The notes: generated by a model not told the origin, from the letters alone. DNA of 64,000 nt from Lysinibacillus sp. JNUCC-52 (GCF_015999545.1 NZ_CP065546.1:1922001-1986000), one strand, 5' to 3'; counted from the first letter of the stretch, positions 43,734 to 53,673 are shown. Made by a program: numbers and translations.

Positions 43734-44162
43734 TTGTATAACGTTAAGATTGTTGAAACAGAGAAAGAGCATGATGATGCATTTGCGGTTCGAAAAAAGG
43801 TTTTTGTAGAGGAACAAGGTGTTCCACTTCATTTAGAATGTGATGCGCAAGATAAAACTGCAACACATTTCATTATGTATGAGGGCGATGAACCAGTTGG
43901 TGCTGCTCGTCTCCGTAGCATTGAAGACCAAACTGCAAAAATTGAACGCGTATGTATTTTACAAAGTCAACGTGGCAAAAAACTTGGGGCTTTAATAATG
44001 AAGGAAATGGAAAAATATGCGATTTCCATTGACCAAAAGAAATTAAAACTCCATGCACAGAGCTACGCTGTTCCCTTTTATGAAAAGCTTGGCTATACGG
44101 TAACATCTCCTGAATTTATGGATGCAGGTATACCACATCGTGCAATGGAAAAAAAGATTTAA
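43734..44162 (+). CDS. yjcF: GNAT-family N-acetyltransferase YjcF
   Basis: The 142-aa acetyltransferase has acetyl-CoA-binding VCILQSQRGKKLGALIM (R/QxxGxG/A) and substrate loop FYEKLGYT. TTG start directly after yjcG with GGAG inside the yjcG end. In B. subtilis the yjcF-G-H genes are likewise adjacent. Substrate unknown. Confidence 0.88.
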   Translation: MYNVKIVETEKEHDDAFAVRKKVFVEEQGVPLHLECDAQDKTATHFIMYEGDEPVGAARLRSIEDQTAKIERVCILQSQRGKKLGALIMKEMEKYAISIDQKKLKLHAQSYAVPFYEKLGYTVTSPEFMDAGIPHRAMEKKI

Positions 44163-44168
44163 TTAATA

Positions 44169-44209
44169 GGTGTTACGATATGCAAAGCATAGTCGTAACA
44201 CCTTTTTTT
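44169..44209 (+). terminator. terminator of the yjcHGF operon
   Basis: GGTGTTACGA / TCGTAACACC (44169-44202) followed by seven Ts. Confidence 0.92.
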
Positions 44210-44288
44210 ATTTCTTAGAAAATCGCTTTCTACTAATTAAGTAGCTATTTAAGCTCTTTCATATTCAAATGGTGCTAGCTTTGAAGTA

Positions 44289-44537
44289 TTACTTCATCAT
44301 TTTAGCAAGCTTTTCGAAATCTAGTGAAGCACCATCTTGAATAATGGAGTTTACGATTTTATCTTCCAACTCTTGTGTGATTTGTCTATTAGACACTTTG
44401 CCCACACGACGTACAATTTTTCTTACTTGTTTTTCATTGGTAAAATCCGCATGTTGAATTGCATTTGCTAATGCAAAGATTTCATCCATTGAAACGCCTG
44501 TCTTTTGTTCAATCGAATTAAAAAACGAGCGATGCAT
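44289..44537 (-). CDS. spoVIF: stage VI sporulation protein F
   Basis: The 82-aa protein resembles SpoVIF/YjcC: FFNSIEQKTGVSMDEIFALA, EKQVRKIVRRVGKVSNR, LEDKIVNSI. SpoVIF acts late in the mother cell in coat assembly. GGAGGGGG lies ahead of the ATG. In B. subtilis yjcC sits in the same yjc neighbourhood. Monocistronic. Confidence 0.88.
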   Translation of the reverse strand: MHRSFFNSIEQKTGVSMDEIFALANAIQHADFTNEKQVRKIVRRVGKVSNRQITQELEDKIVNSIIQDGASLDFEKLAKMMK

Positions 44538-44730
44538 GTTCCCCCTCCTATCAATTCCACCTCAACATCATTGTCGTTAATGTTTGGAAGCAAACGCATA
44601 GCACTTGCCCAAAATCTATGACAACTGTTGGAGGCTTTAACCTAATTTAGTAAGCTATTTATATACTCACAGAAATAAAGTTAAAGCCTAATACTCAAAA
44701 CCTTTTTAGAAAACACTAGTAGCTAGTAAA

Positions 44731-44895
44731 TTAGTTTACAAAAGTTGCACCAACAATAATAAGAAGAATGAATAGGACAACTATTAGAACAAATGTTGAG
44801 CCATAGCCACTATTGTTGTTATTACCTCCACAATAATTATTGTTCCAGCTATTCATCCCTGCATAAGGTTGTGCACACCAGCCCTGATATCCCAT
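44731..44895 (-). CDS. YjcZ-family sporulation membrane peptide, 54 aa
   Basis: ATG at 44895 after GGGAGGGG, TAA at 44731. The N-terminus is Cys, Asn and Gly rich (MGYQGWCAQPYAGMNSW), then a single helix GSTFVLIVVLFILLIIVG typical of YjcZ/SscA-like spore proteins. Probably a small forespore or coat-associated membrane peptide. Confidence 0.85.
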   Translation of the reverse strand: MGYQGWCAQPYAGMNSWNNNYCGGNNNNSGYGSTFVLIVVLFILLIIVGATFVN

Positions 44896-44959
44896 AAAAG
44901 CACCCCTCCCTTCTACAACCTATAATATGTAAAGTTGCAGATAAGAGAGGGGTATTCGT

Positions 44960-45325
44960 CTAGTCAATATTCCCTTTTGGTTTAAAAATTAATGCTCCAA
45001 TAAATCCAAAAACAATAGCAGCGCTGATTCCTGAGCTTGTTACTTCAAACATTCCCGTTAATACGCCTACTAATCCATGTTTTTCTGCTTCAGCCATTGC
45101 TCCATGTGTTAAGGAGTTCCCAAATGACGTAATTGGTACTGTAGCACCAGCACCCGCTAAATGAATTAGCGGCTCGTATAACCCCATTCCATCTAAAATG
45201 GCACCAACGACAACTAACGTACTTAATGTATGTGCTGGTGTCAATTTACCAACATCCATTAATAATTGACCAATCACACAGATAATGCCTCCTACTATAA
45301 ATGCAAAAATAAATGTCGTAACCAT
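44960..45325 (-). CDS. spoVAE: spore protein SpoVAE (SpoVAEb type)
   Basis: A 121-aa membrane protein with four helices: [40 protein letters not shown]. It is part of the SpoVA channel moving dipicolinate in and out of the spore core. Last gene of the YhcN-like, spoVAC, spoVAD, spoVAE unit, 9 bases after spoVAD. The SpoVAC homology (GxGSAVPVTGFGN) shows common ancestry. Confidence 0.92.
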   Translation of the reverse strand: MVTTFIFAFIVGGIICVIGQLLMDVGKLTPAHTLSTLVVVGAILDGMGLYEPLIHLAGAGATVPITSFGNSLTHGAMAEAEKHGLVGVLTGMFEVTSSGISAAIVFGFIGALIFKPKGNID

Positions 45326-45334
45326 GCTATTGCC

Positions 45335-46330
45335 TCATTTCATTGTAATTTCTATCGCATGTGCCGTACATGGAATTGTTTCTTTTTGTTGGAATGAAAG
45401 TGGAGATAGTAGCGCACCTGTCGCTACAAGAAGCACACGTTTATATGTGCCTGCTCGGAGTTCTTGAATAACATAACTAAAAAAAACAGCCGCTGAACAG
45501 CCTGCTCCACTTGCACCAGATTGAAATGCTTCATCTTGACCGTAAAATTCCGCTCCAGCATCGCGTAAAAGTGTTAGCTCTTCATTTTTTATGCCACTCT
45601 CAACAAGCATCCCTTTAAGAAGTTTTAAGCCAAGCTGTCCTAAATCACCCGTTAAAATTAAATCATAATGATAAATTTCTTGCTTTCGGTCCTCAAGATG
45701 TGCCTTGATTGTTTGAAAGGCAGCAGGTGCCATTGCAGCGCCCATATGGAAAGGATCATCCATTCCATAATCAATTACCTTTCCAACTGTCGCCGCTTCA
45801 ATACATGGAGCGTCCTCTTGATGTTTGCCAATAAGTGCATACCCAGCAGCGGTTACTGTCCACTGCGCCGTTTGAGGTTTTTGTGCCCCGTAATTGATAG
45901 GATAACGAAATTGGCGTTCTACCGCATTGTGCTGACTTGATGCACCAGCAATTGAAAAATTTGCGGCTCCAATCTCTGTTAAAAGGCTAGCTACAATAAC
46001 AGAAGAGACCGAGGTAGCACAAGCTGAAAATAGTCCGATAAATGGAATGGCTAATTCCCTTGCAGCAAAATTTGTAGGTGTCATTTGATTAACTAAATCG
46101 CCACCTAACAAAAAATCGACTTCCCCAGTTGAAATGCCACCTTTTTTCATTACAATTTCACTGGCTTCTTCAATCATTTTTCGATGGCCTTGTTCATTTG
46201 TTTCCATTTGCCAGCGCTCATCGTCGTAAATCGTATCGAAATATTGTTTAAACGTACTACGGTCCTCTAACGGCCCTGCCACCACACCACCAGCTAACAG
46301 TGATGGTTTGGATGGAAAAATGATTACCAT
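45335..46330 (-). CDS. spoVAD: stage V sporulation protein AD
   Basis: The 331-aa thiolase/ketosynthase-fold protein lacks synthase activity and binds dipicolinic acid: GLFSACATSVSSVIVASLL, DYGMDDPFHMGAAMAPAA, DLGQLG, GASGAGCSAAVFFS. Start overlaps spoVAC by 7 bases. Peripheral on the inner spore membrane. Confidence 0.95.
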   Translation of the reverse strand: MVIIFPSKPSLLAGGVVAGPLEDRSTFKQYFDTIYDDERWQMETNEQGHRKMIEEASEIVMKKGGISTGEVDFLLGGDLVNQMTPTNFAARELAIPFIGLFSACATSVSSVIVASLLTEIGAANFSIAGASSQHNAVERQFRYPINYGAQKPQTAQWTVTAAGYALIGKHQEDAPCIEAATVGKVIDYGMDDPFHMGAAMAPAAFQTIKAHLEDRKQEIYHYDLILTGDLGQLGLKLLKGMLVESGIKNEELTLLRDAGAEFYGQDEAFQSGASGAGCSAAVFFSYVIQELRAGTYKRVLLVATGALLSPLSFQQKETIPCTAHAIEITMK

Positions 46331-46779
46331 GAGACCACCCCTATCGTTACAAGGATATATTTAATAAGTGCTACAAAAAATGCAGATACTACTCCAAATA
46401 AAACAACCGATCCAGCTAATTTGAATAAGTTACCGCCAACACCAAGTACTAGACCTTCTGATTTATGTTCAATTGCAGCCGATATAACAGCGTTACCAAA
46501 ACCTGTAACTGGCACTGCTGAACCCGCTCCAGCGAATTGACCAATTTTTTTGTATAAACCTAAGCCAGTTAAAATCATTGCAAAAAATACCATTGTGGCA
46601 ACGGTAGGATTCCCTGCTGTTGCTTCTGTGAAATTAAAGAAAACGATATAAAAAAGAGAAACTGCCTGTCCGATTGTACAAATAAGGCCTCCTACTAAAA
46701 ATGCTTTTACAGCATTTTTTAAGTAAGGTGGAGTCGGTGTTATATTTTGCTCAAGTTGTTGATATTGCTCTTTTTCCAT
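46324..46779 (-). CDS. spoVAC: stage V sporulation protein AC
   Basis: The 151-aa membrane protein is SpoVAC, the mechanosensitive channel component for dipicolinate: YLKNAVKAFLVGGLICTIGQ, GAGSAVPVTGFGNAVISAAIEHKSEG (cited as landmarks). Its ATG overlaps the lipoprotein stop by one base (TAATG). Confidence 0.95.
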   Translation of the reverse strand: MEKEQYQQLEQNITPTPPYLKNAVKAFLVGGLICTIGQAVSLFYIVFFNFTEATAGNPTVATMVFFAMILTGLGLYKKIGQFAGAGSAVPVTGFGNAVISAAIEHKSEGLVLGVGGNLFKLAGSVVLFGVVSAFFVALIKYILVTIGVVSW

Positions 46780-47183
46780 TATGTTTCCTCCTTTGCAAGC
46801 TTTGTTAGCTCCGTTATTTTTTTGCTTAGTTTATTATCTTCAAGTTGATCCTTTTTTATTTTATTTGCTTCATAAAATATTTTATAATCAGCTGAAACGA
46901 AAATTTCTTTGTTAGGGTATTTTTCATCAAACTTCTTTTGTAGTTTTTTCTCTAATTTAGTCTTATTCCATTTTTTTATTGGTTTAATTTGCACGGCAAC
47001 AAGCATTTTATCGTCATATTGAATAACCGTTGATTTTTCAACAAATTTTTCTTCTTTTAATAACGATTCCAGCTCTTCCTCATTTTGAGGAGAACCATAA
47101 ACAATAAATTTTTCTTTTTCCGTGCATCCAATAAGCAATGTCATACAAACTAATAGAGGCAACATCATTCTTAATAACCTCAA
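46779..47183 (-). CDS. YhcN/YlaJ-type sporulation lipoprotein
   Basis: A 134-aa product; I start it at the TTG at 47183 with AGGAGGG 8 bases upstream. This gives a compact lipoprotein signal (MTLLIGC) and a lysine-rich mature part with VIQYDDKMLVAVQIKP and KKFDEKYPNKEIFVSAD, the pattern of the YhcN/YlaJ family. Gene order lipoprotein-spoVAC-spoVAD-spoVAE matches the second, spoVA2-type operon of Bacillus. Confidence 0.75.
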   Translation of the reverse strand: MRLLRMMLPLLVCMTLLIGCTEKEKFIVYGSPQNEEELESLLKEEKFVEKSTVIQYDDKMLVAVQIKPIKKWNKTKLEKKLQKKFDEKYPNKEIFVSADYKIFYEANKIKKDQLEDNKLSKKITELTKLAKEET

Positions 47184-47279
47184 GTTATTTACCCTCCTTT
47201 TCTTCACAGTTTCTCCACACAGAAAAAAACTATTCATTTGAATAAGTAAACGAAAGCCCGAGTCCATTTTTTAAAAGTA

Positions 47280-47288
47280 CATATTGTA
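47280..47288 (+). promoter_or_regulatory. candidate sigma-K -10 element
   Basis: CATATTGTA fits the CATAnnnTA -10 of sigma-K, 30 bases before the coat-protein start. No clear AC-type -35 was found at the proper spacing. Confidence 0.4.
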
Positions 47289-47317
47289 GAAGTATTAGAA
47301 AGAAAGGAGGTGACGAT

Positions 47318-47842
47318 ATGGGTTGTGGTAAACCAACAAATCCTATTGGACCTATCCAATCAGCAGGCTGCGTATGTGACGTAGTTCGTGCAATTCTAGA
47401 TATTCAAAATCAAGCGGTGCGAGATGAGTGTTCTCCATGTACAGCAAACTGTTTCTTAGAACCACTAGGCGGGATTGTAAGTCCTGCACGTTCAGCAGCA
47501 GACACACGCGTATTCATGTTAATTACAAAAGACGGTACTCCATTTAAAGCATTCTTTAGCTCACCATCAGCAGATCCTTGTAAATGTACATCAGTATTTT
47601 TCCGTGTCGAAGATATGTTTGATGAATGCTGTGCTACTTTACGTGTTTTAGAACCTTTATGTACTTATGATTCTACTGAAAGCACAGTTGACTTATTAAG
47701 TCGTGATGGCTGCTGCGTTAATATGAAGAAAATTTGTAAAGTAGATGATTGGAACTCCACTGATAGCTGTATTACTGTGGATCTATCTTGTTTCTGCGCT
47801 GTACAATGTATCGCTGATGTTGACTTAGGGATTTGTGATTAA
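47318..47842 (+). CDS. cotZ: CotY/CotZ-type spore coat or exosporium protein
   Basis: The 174-aa cysteine-rich protein (about 18 Cys) shows CVCDVVRAILDIQNQA, SPARSAADTRVFMLITKDGTPF, KCTSVFFRVEDMFDECCATL, CKVDDWNSTDSCITVDLSCF, all CotY/CotZ/ExsY landmarks. These proteins self-assemble through disulfides into the outer crust. AAAGGAGGTGA precedes the ATG; a candidate sigma-K promoter lies upstream. The CotO-like gene converges on it. Confidence 0.92.
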   Translation: MGCGKPTNPIGPIQSAGCVCDVVRAILDIQNQAVRDECSPCTANCFLEPLGGIVSPARSAADTRVFMLITKDGTPFKAFFSSPSADPCKCTSVFFRVEDMFDECCATLRVLEPLCTYDSTESTVDLLSRDGCCVNMKKICKVDDWNSTDSCITVDLSCFCAVQCIADVDLGICD

Positions 47843-47871
47843 GTCTTTCTCCTTTGACACACTACACATAA

Positions 47872-47910
47872 AAAAAAAGTGTACAGCATCCTCTGCTGTA
47901 CACTTTTTTT
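47872..47910. terminator. bidirectional terminator between coat genes
   Basis: AAAAAGTGTACAGCA / TGCTGTACACTTTTT, with T-runs in both directions, serves the convergent 47318-47842 and 47909-48346 genes. Confidence 0.92.
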
Positions 47911-48346
47911 ATAATGTTGGCAATTTTTTTCCTCGCCATAATATTTGTTCGATATCTTCAAAGTAAATAATTTCTTGTGTATTAAATTCCCTCGACGTCA
48001 ACATAAGTGAATCCTCTTGCATATCAGAAGCAGTTCCACTCAATTTTCTACCATCTTTTAAACTAATTAATAATGGCTGGTAGGCCTTTTGACGAAATGG
48101 TTTTTCCAAAAATCGCAACTGTTTAATTAAATACTCATCAATTTGTTCTTCTTTTACTTGTAATTCTACTTTTTCTTCCTTTTGTTTTAACAGCGCTTCT
48201 TCTTCACTCGACTCGCTTGCATATTGATCCCTTACATACACAGACGTACTTTCATCCAAATCAAGTTCATGTAGCATTTTGGAAATGTTTAAGAAATAAG
48301 TTGGTGATTTTATATATAGGCGTGGCTCTCGCTCCACAATTATCAC
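47909..48346 (-). CDS. probable CotO-like spore coat protein
   Basis: The 145-aa acidic protein begins MIIVEREPRLYIKSPTYFLN, resembling the PLLYIxxP start of CotO, has a Glu/Lys-rich middle and ends with a small beta domain (LISLKDGRKLSGTASDM, then IIYFEDIEQILW). In B. subtilis cotO (yjbX) neighbours cotZ, and here a CotZ-type gene converges on it. Assignment rests on weak sequence likeness plus context; it is shorter than CotO (~227 aa). Confidence 0.5.
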   Translation of the reverse strand: MIIVEREPRLYIKSPTYFLNISKMLHELDLDESTSVYVRDQYASESSEEEALLKQKEEKVELQVKEEQIDEYLIKQLRFLEKPFRQKAYQPLLISLKDGRKLSGTASDMQEDSLMLTSREFNTQEIIYFEDIEQILWRGKKLPTL

Positions 48347-48390
48347 TTCCCTTTTTTCCCTACAATATGCTAAAACGAAGAAATTGGTTC

Positions 48391-49767
48391 TTAGCCTATT
48401 TGACTTAAAAACATTGTCGCTAGTCCTAAATAAATTAAAATACTTGTAATATCGTTTAACGTAGTAATAAACGGACCCGATGCAACAGCAGGATCAATTT
48501 TCATGCGGTGCATTAATAATGGGATAAATGATCCAGCAAGCGTAGCCACTAAAATTGAACCACAAATAGCTGCCCCTACAAGCATGCCTAAAATTAATTC
48601 GTTTTTCCATATATATACAATACCAATAACGATAATACCACAAACAATACCAGTCAAAATTCCCGTACCAGCCTCTCGAAGTAGCAGTTTCATCTTGCTA
48701 TGTTCTTCGACATCACCAGTAGCAATACCTCGAATGGCAACAGCCAACGCTTGTGTCCCACTATTCCCCGAAGTACCCGAGATAAGTGGAATAAAGACAG
48801 CTAGTAGTGCAACTTTATCGAGGGTATCTTCAAATTGGCCCATTAAATTTGCTGTTAGCATGCCTAAAAATAATAATACGACAAGCCATGGCAATCGTTT
48901 TTTCGCTGCTTGCCAAGGACTTGTATCAAATTTATCCATATCTGAAATACCCGCTAATTTAGAGTAATCCTCAGATGCTTCTTCATCAATAACATCGATA
49001 ATATCATCGACTGTAATAATCCCCAAAAGTTCACCTTTATCATCAATAACAGGTGTCGCCAAGAAATTATAATCTTTCATAATTTGTGCTACTTCTTCTT
49101 GGTCATCCCCAACATGGACCATTACAACACGTTCATTCATAATGGAGCGAATAAGTGTATCTTCGTCAGCAATAATTAAATCACGAAGAGATATAACACC
49201 TGTAAGTCGATGCGCCTCATCCACAACGAAAATATAATAAATCGTTTCGGCATTCGGTGCCTCTTTACGTAATATCGCCATTGCCGAACGCACTGTAGAA
49301 TTTTCAGGAATAGCCACATATTCCGTTGTCATAATAGAACCAGCTGTATATTCATCATAGCTTAAAAGCTCATTAATCTCTCCAGCTGTTTCTTCATCCA
49401 TCATGCCTAAGTAGCTTTCTCGTTGCTGAGTATCTAGTTCATTTAAGACGTCTGCGGCATCATCGGCATACATATGAGACAGCATTTCCGCACCATAGGC
49501 GGGATCCATCTCTGCTAAATATGCTTTATATTCATCATCATCTAATTCGATTGCCTCAAAAATGTCAGCCATTTCCGTCGGAGACAAGTACGAATAGATG
49601 ATCTTTCGTATATCAGGCTCCACCTTTTCATAAAACGTTGCCTGATCATATGGATGAAGTTCTAAAAACTCATCACGGAATGCGGTAATATCATTGGTCT
49701 CGAGCATACCTCGTAAATGTGCTTCGTCAAATTGCACATCATCCTTTTCATTTCTTTCCTCTATCAT
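48391..49767 (-). CDS. mgtE: magnesium transporter MgtE
   Basis: The 458-aa MgtE protein has an N-terminal MgtE_N superhelix (about 15-130), a CBS pair (about 135-255; GSIMTTEYVAIPENSTVRSA, FLATPVIDDKGELLGIITVDD) and five membrane helices (285-455) with pore motifs ISGTSGNSGTQALAVAIRG and GSFIPLLMHRMKIDPAVASGP. It is a homodimeric magnesium channel gated by intracellular Mg. The 230-bp upstream gap shows no M-box I could identify. Confidence 0.95.
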   Translation of the reverse strand: MIEERNEKDDVQFDEAHLRGMLETNDITAFRDEFLELHPYDQATFYEKVEPDIRKIIYSYLSPTEMADIFEAIELDDDEYKAYLAEMDPAYGAEMLSHMYADDAADVLNELDTQQRESYLGMMDEETAGEINELLSYDEYTAGSIMTTEYVAIPENSTVRSAMAILRKEAPNAETIYYIFVVDEAHRLTGVISLRDLIIADEDTLIRSIMNERVVMVHVGDDQEEVAQIMKDYNFLATPVIDDKGELLGIITVDDIIDVIDEEASEDYSKLAGISDMDKFDTSPWQAAKKRLPWLVVLLFLGMLTANLMGQFEDTLDKVALLAVFIPLISGTSGNSGTQALAVAIRGIATGDVEEHSKMKLLLREAGTGILTGIVCGIIVIGIVYIWKNELILGMLVGAAICGSILVATLAGSFIPLLMHRMKIDPAVASGPFITTLNDITSILIYLGLATMFLSQIG

Positions 49768-49954
49768 GCTTGTCCCCTCCTTCCGAGCGTTGAATTCATT
49801 TCATTTTACATACATTGATGTAAATCTACCTTTTATATAATAGTGTGCATGTACTATTTGTGCAAACTCTTTTTTTAGGTAGCAACAACTTTCTACTATA
49901 CTATACCCTACAATTGCTTATTTTTCTGTTAACATGCTATTAAGATAATTTTTT

Positions 49955-49998
49955 TTAGTAAAAATGATAAGGAGATGCCCGTTTTTGCGAACACCTCC
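49955..49998 (-). terminator. terminator of the rluD-like operon
   Basis: GGAGGTG / CATCTCC (49971-49998, one G-T pair) followed on the minus strand by TTATCATTTTTAC. Confidence 0.65.
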
Positions 49999-50925
49999 TC
50001 AATTATTTAATATTTGTAGCATATCATCCTTCAGCGGACTAGAGAAATAATGTTGCTCTTTTGTTAAAGGGTGCTGTAAACATAACGATACGCAATGTAA
50101 CGCTTGCCGATCTATTAGATCGCGACTCCCTCCATATAAATCATCACCAACGAGCGGATGCCCCAAATAACTCATATGCACACGAATTTGGTGCGTTCGT
50201 CCTGTATGCAACTTTAAGCGGATATGCGTCATCGGCTCGCCTTGAACAGAAAAACGCTGTAATACAGTTACATCTGTATGTGCATATTGTCCATCTTGTC
50301 GTACCTCACGCTCAATAATACTTGTTTCTTTGCGTCCAATAGGCGCTATGATAGACTGGCGATTTTGTGTTAAATGTCCATGTACAATTGCTTCATATTC
50401 CCGTGATACTTCACCAAAGCGTTGGGCTAAACCCATTAGATGATGAATATGCGCATGTTTTGCAATGCATAACAAGCCAGATGTATCCCGATCAAGTCTT
50501 GTCACAATATGAACGGTAGAAGCTAAATTCTGTTGTTCGAAATAGCCGCAAACATCATTCGCAATACTTTTTGTTGGATGCTCCCGAGATGGAATAGTAC
50601 TTTGATGTGCTGGTTTATCGAGTACTAACAGCGCATCATCCTCATAAATAACAGCAAGCTCGCCATATTCAATGGCAAGCCCATCACTTTTCTCTTCTGG
50701 TGGGAATTTTACTTCTACTTGATCGCCTATACGGAGAGGGTAACGTACATTTTGTTCGTTACCATTCACCATCAATAAGCCCCCTTCAAATTTAATAGCT
50801 GTTAAGGCCCGTTTGGATATTTGCCATTCTGCTAAAGCTTCACGCAATAATTGGCCATCCTTCTCAGCTAGAAACTGAAGCGTAAATCTTCTATCGCTAT
50901 TATTCATTGGCAACAAATGACTCAT
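49999..50925 (-). CDS. yjbO: RluD-family pseudouridine synthase (YjbO)
   Basis: The ~308-aa large-subunit rRNA pseudouridine synthase has an S4-like N-terminal domain and the catalytic segment [14 protein letters not shown] (catalytic Asp), then [22 protein letters not shown] at 50925 overlaps the NAD kinase 3' end, GGGA upstream; a later in-frame ATG at 50907 is possible. Last gene of the relQ-nadK-yjbO set, the same order as in B. subtilis. Confidence 0.93.
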   Translation of the reverse strand: MSHLLPMNNSDRRFTLQFLAEKDGQLLREALAEWQISKRALTAIKFEGGLLMVNGNEQNVRYPLRIGDQVEVKFPPEEKSDGLAIEYGELAVIYEDDALLVLDKPAHQSTIPSREHPTKSIANDVCGYFEQQNLASTVHIVTRLDRDTSGLLCIAKHAHIHHLMGLAQRFGEVSREYEAIVHGHLTQNRQSIIAPIGRKETSIIEREVRQDGQYAHTDVTVLQRFSVQGEPMTHIRLKLHTGRTHQIRVHMSYLGHPLVGDDLYGGSRDLIDRQALHCVSLCLQHPLTKEQHYFSSPLKDDMLQILNN

Positions 50926-51694
50926 GCACACGTTCCCAGAATGGAAAAGGTCTAAAGCGAGCAAAGCGAACTCTTTCATTGGCGACATTAAAAGCAATGG
51001 ATTTTACATCGCCTTGTGTAACTTGAATATGATCAACTGTCATATTAAAGTTTTGCTCATTGACAGGGCGTAACACACAGTGATGATGTGCAGGTAATAT
51101 CAATGGCGAGCCAACTGTACGGAAAACACGATTATTTATAGAGGCTATTTCAGTAATTTGAAGTGCAGCTAATGTTGGATGAATAATCGCTCCTCCAAGT
51201 GCTTTGTTATAGGCTGTACTACCTGAAGGTGTGGAAACACAAAGGCCGTCGCCACGGAAACGCTCAAATTGATTGCCGTTTAATTCTACATCCATTACGA
51301 GCGTAACATCTGGTGATTTCACTGTCGCTTCATTTAACGCCAAATAAGTATTTGAATCTGTATTATGATGCTCCACTTTTACTTCCAGTAATGGATACTC
51401 CACAACATTAAAGTCCTTCTTGGCAATAGATAACACCAATTTCTCTAATTCCGAAGGCTTCCAATCCGCATAAAATCCTAAATGACCTGTATGAATACCG
51501 ACAAATGCTACCTGATCTAGCAAATGTGAGTAGCGATGGAAGGCGTGTAATAATGTTCCGTCTCCGCCTATTGATACAACAATTTCAGGCGTCTCTTCAT
51601 CATAGGTTAATCCAAAATCTTGTAAATATGTTTTTGCTAGCTCCATTAATTCATTTGATTGTGCATCTCTACGTGATTGAATGGAAAATTTCAT
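50900..51694 (-). CDS. nadK: NAD kinase
   Basis: The 264-aa ATP-NAD kinase has the GGDGT motif ([16 protein letters not shown]), [18 protein letters not shown] and [17 protein letters not shown]. It makes NADP from NAD. AGAAGGAGCG precedes the ATG; the start overlaps the relQ stop (ATGA). Equivalent to ppnKA/yjbN of B. subtilis. Confidence 0.96.
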   Translation of the reverse strand: MKFSIQSRRDAQSNELMELAKTYLQDFGLTYDEETPEIVVSIGGDGTLLHAFHRYSHLLDQVAFVGIHTGHLGFYADWKPSELEKLVLSIAKKDFNVVEYPLLEVKVEHHNTDSNTYLALNEATVKSPDVTLVMDVELNGNQFERFRGDGLCVSTPSGSTAYNKALGGAIIHPTLAALQITEIASINNRVFRTVGSPLILPAHHHCVLRPVNEQNFNMTVDHIQVTQGDVKSIAFNVANERVRFARFRPFPFWERVHESFVANE

Positions 51695-52362
51695 TGTGAG
51701 TCACGCTCCTTCTCTGATAGTAAACTAGGATTCGATGCCTCTTTAAATTCACTAAAATAGGCCTGCGCTTCTTGAATTTCACTGCGAATCGATGACATTT
51801 CTTCATCCAACCGAAAGGCAGCCTCAGCAGCACTTTGCAGACGATTCTTTATTTCCTCTGGAAACATGCCTTTATATTTGTAATTTAGTGAATGTTCTAT
51901 TGATGCCCAAAAATTCATAGCTAATGTACGAATTTGAATCTCAGCTAGCACTACCTTTTTTCCTTGTATGGTTTCAACGGGGTATTCTACAATCATATGA
52001 TGTGATCGGTAACCACTTGGTTTACTATGGGTGATATAGTCACGCTCTTCAACAACACGCATATCCTTCCGCTGTCGAATTAGCTCTGTCACCGTCGAAA
52101 TATCATCTACAAATTGGCACATAATACGAACACCTGCAATATCGCCAAGCTCGTCGCCAAGTTGTTTCGAAGGTTCAAAGGCTAGTCCTTTTTCTAAAGT
52201 TTTATCGTAAATGCTTGCCAGTGGCTTTACTCGTCCAGTGACAAATTCAATTGGTGAATTTGCATTGACAATGCCAAACTGGGAACGCATACCTTTTAAT
52301 TTTATTTTTAACTCATCTACTGCTTGTTTATAAGGACTTAAAAAAATCTCCCATTGTCCCAT
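51691..52362 (-). CDS. relQ: small alarmone synthetase RelQ (YjbM)
   Basis: A 223-aa product; ATG at 52362 follows GGGAGG. The RelA/SpoT synthetase domain is present without hydrolase or regulatory domains: [66 protein letters not shown]. It transfers pyrophosphate to GDP/GTP to give (p)ppGpp. First gene of the relQ-nadK-yjbO operon. Confidence 0.94.
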   Translation of the reverse strand: MGQWEIFLSPYKQAVDELKIKLKGMRSQFGIVNANSPIEFVTGRVKPLASIYDKTLEKGLAFEPSKQLGDELGDIAGVRIMCQFVDDISTVTELIRQRKDMRVVEERDYITHSKPSGYRSHHMIVEYPVETIQGKKVVLAEIQIRTLAMNFWASIEHSLNYKYKGMFPEEIKNRLQSAAEAAFRLDEEMSSIRSEIQEAQAYFSEFKEASNPSLLSEKERDSQ

Positions 52363-52424
52363 CGCTAAAACCTCCCGACATTCGGTATCGAACAATCGCA
52401 ATACCGTCTGTTCGTTTTGTCTCT

Positions 52425-52808
52425 TTATTCAGCGAGAACTGCCTTGAAGTGTTGTTCCACTGCCTGAACAAATTCTGCTCCGTAATTGTAATTTCCTTCA
52501 ATATTATACACGAGCATTTCCAATTCATCGTAAAAATTTGTAAGTTCAATGACTTCTTCATCTATTTTTAACATTGGGTTTTGTTTAGCTTGTAAAATAT
52601 GTACAAGATTCTCCCAACTAGTCAATGGAAAACGTAAATAATGATAGTCCTCTCCTGCATCTAGTAAATAAATAAAAGCAAAATCATCTGAGTCTGCAAT
52701 TAATTGAGCAGCAGGCTTTAACTGTAAATTTTTATTATTGTCGTTTAAACTAAAATGAGGTTGCTGGTTTTCAAAATAAAATGATTCTATTGTATATATT
52801 TTACGCAC
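52425..52808 (-). CDS. yjbL: UPF0738 family protein (YjbL-like)
   Basis: A 127-aa cytoplasmic protein (MRKIYTIESFYFENQQ, then DAGEDYHYLRFPLTSWENL) placed exactly where yjbL lies in B. subtilis, between relQ/yjbM and yjbK. Length and position support a UPF0738 assignment. Function unknown. Divergent from yjbK. Confidence 0.75.
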   Translation of the reverse strand: MRKIYTIESFYFENQQPHFSLNDNNKNLQLKPAAQLIADSDDFAFIYLLDAGEDYHYLRFPLTSWENLVHILQAKQNPMLKIDEEVIELTNFYDELEMLVYNIEGNYNYGAEFVQAVEQHFKAVLAE

Positions 52809-53036
52809 ATGTGGGTCCCCTTTTCGTCGTTCTCTTCCTCTTATTTTAGCATATGGGGTAAATAGTTGCAGTGTGTAATTGCAAAACTACAAGCAAACGC
52901 TTGTTAAAAATCAATTACCTCTTAGTGACATTATTTTCGAGCGTACTTGAAAGAGGTGACCTCCACTTTAACAAGTGTATATTTGGAGAAATTCTGCATA
53001 AACAAGGTAAAAACTAATAATAAAGGGTGAACATAG

Positions 53037-53627
53037 ATGGCACAACAACTTGAAATTGAATTTAAAAATGTGTTAACCAAACAACAATATGAACAATTAC
53101 TAGAGGATTTCCAAATCAAAGAAAATGCTATTCATCGTCAAACAAATCATTATTTCGACACGCCTTCCAATGCTATTCGCAAATTGCAAAGTGGACTACG
53201 AATTCGAATAATAGACACTTATTACGAATGTACATTAAAAGAAAAATCTTCAAAACATGCCCATTTAGAGACGACAGACGTTTTAACTGCAACGCATGCT
53301 GAAAAAATGCTTGCTGGTCAAGGCTTTTATGCACCTGAAGTTGCAAAAAGACTGGCGCTACACAATATACCACTAGAGCAATTAGCTGTGTTCGGTTCCC
53401 TTACAACAGATCGTGTCGAAATCCCTTATAAAGACGGACTTCTTGTATTTGATCATTCTTTCTATTTGCAGTGTGACGATTATGAGGTAGAATATGAATC
53501 AAAAGATGAAATAAAAGGAAATGCAATCTTCGACGAATTTCTACAGCAATATGGTATAGAAAAACAAATTGCTGAAAAAAAAATCGCCCGATTTATGAAA
53601 GCACTTCAATCAATTAAGCAACAATAA
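53037..53627 (+). CDS. yjbK: CYTH-domain triphosphate-tunnel protein YjbK
   Basis: The 196-aa CYTH/TTM protein has the signature LEIEFKN (ExExK) at the N-terminus, alternating charged strands lining a triphosphate tunnel (GLRIRIIDTYYECTLKEK) and DRVEIPY. Family members hydrolyse triphosphates or polyphosphate. Adjacent to relQ-type and transglycosylase genes as in B. subtilis. Confidence 0.92.
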   Translation: MAQQLEIEFKNVLTKQQYEQLLEDFQIKENAIHRQTNHYFDTPSNAIRKLQSGLRIRIIDTYYECTLKEKSSKHAHLETTDVLTATHAEKMLAGQGFYAPEVAKRLALHNIPLEQLAVFGSLTTDRVEIPYKDGLLVFDHSFYLQCDDYEVEYESKDEIKGNAIFDEFLQQYGIEKQIAEKKIARFMKALQSIKQQ

Positions 53628-53673
53628 ATAAAGCAACTACAACTATAGTACAAACGAAAGGGTGACCAACTAA

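Noticed and set aside
49768-49998. Magnesium (M-box) riboswitch upstream of mgtE
   Set aside because: The gap is short and I see no M-box conserved words or terminator on the mgtE-coding strand.
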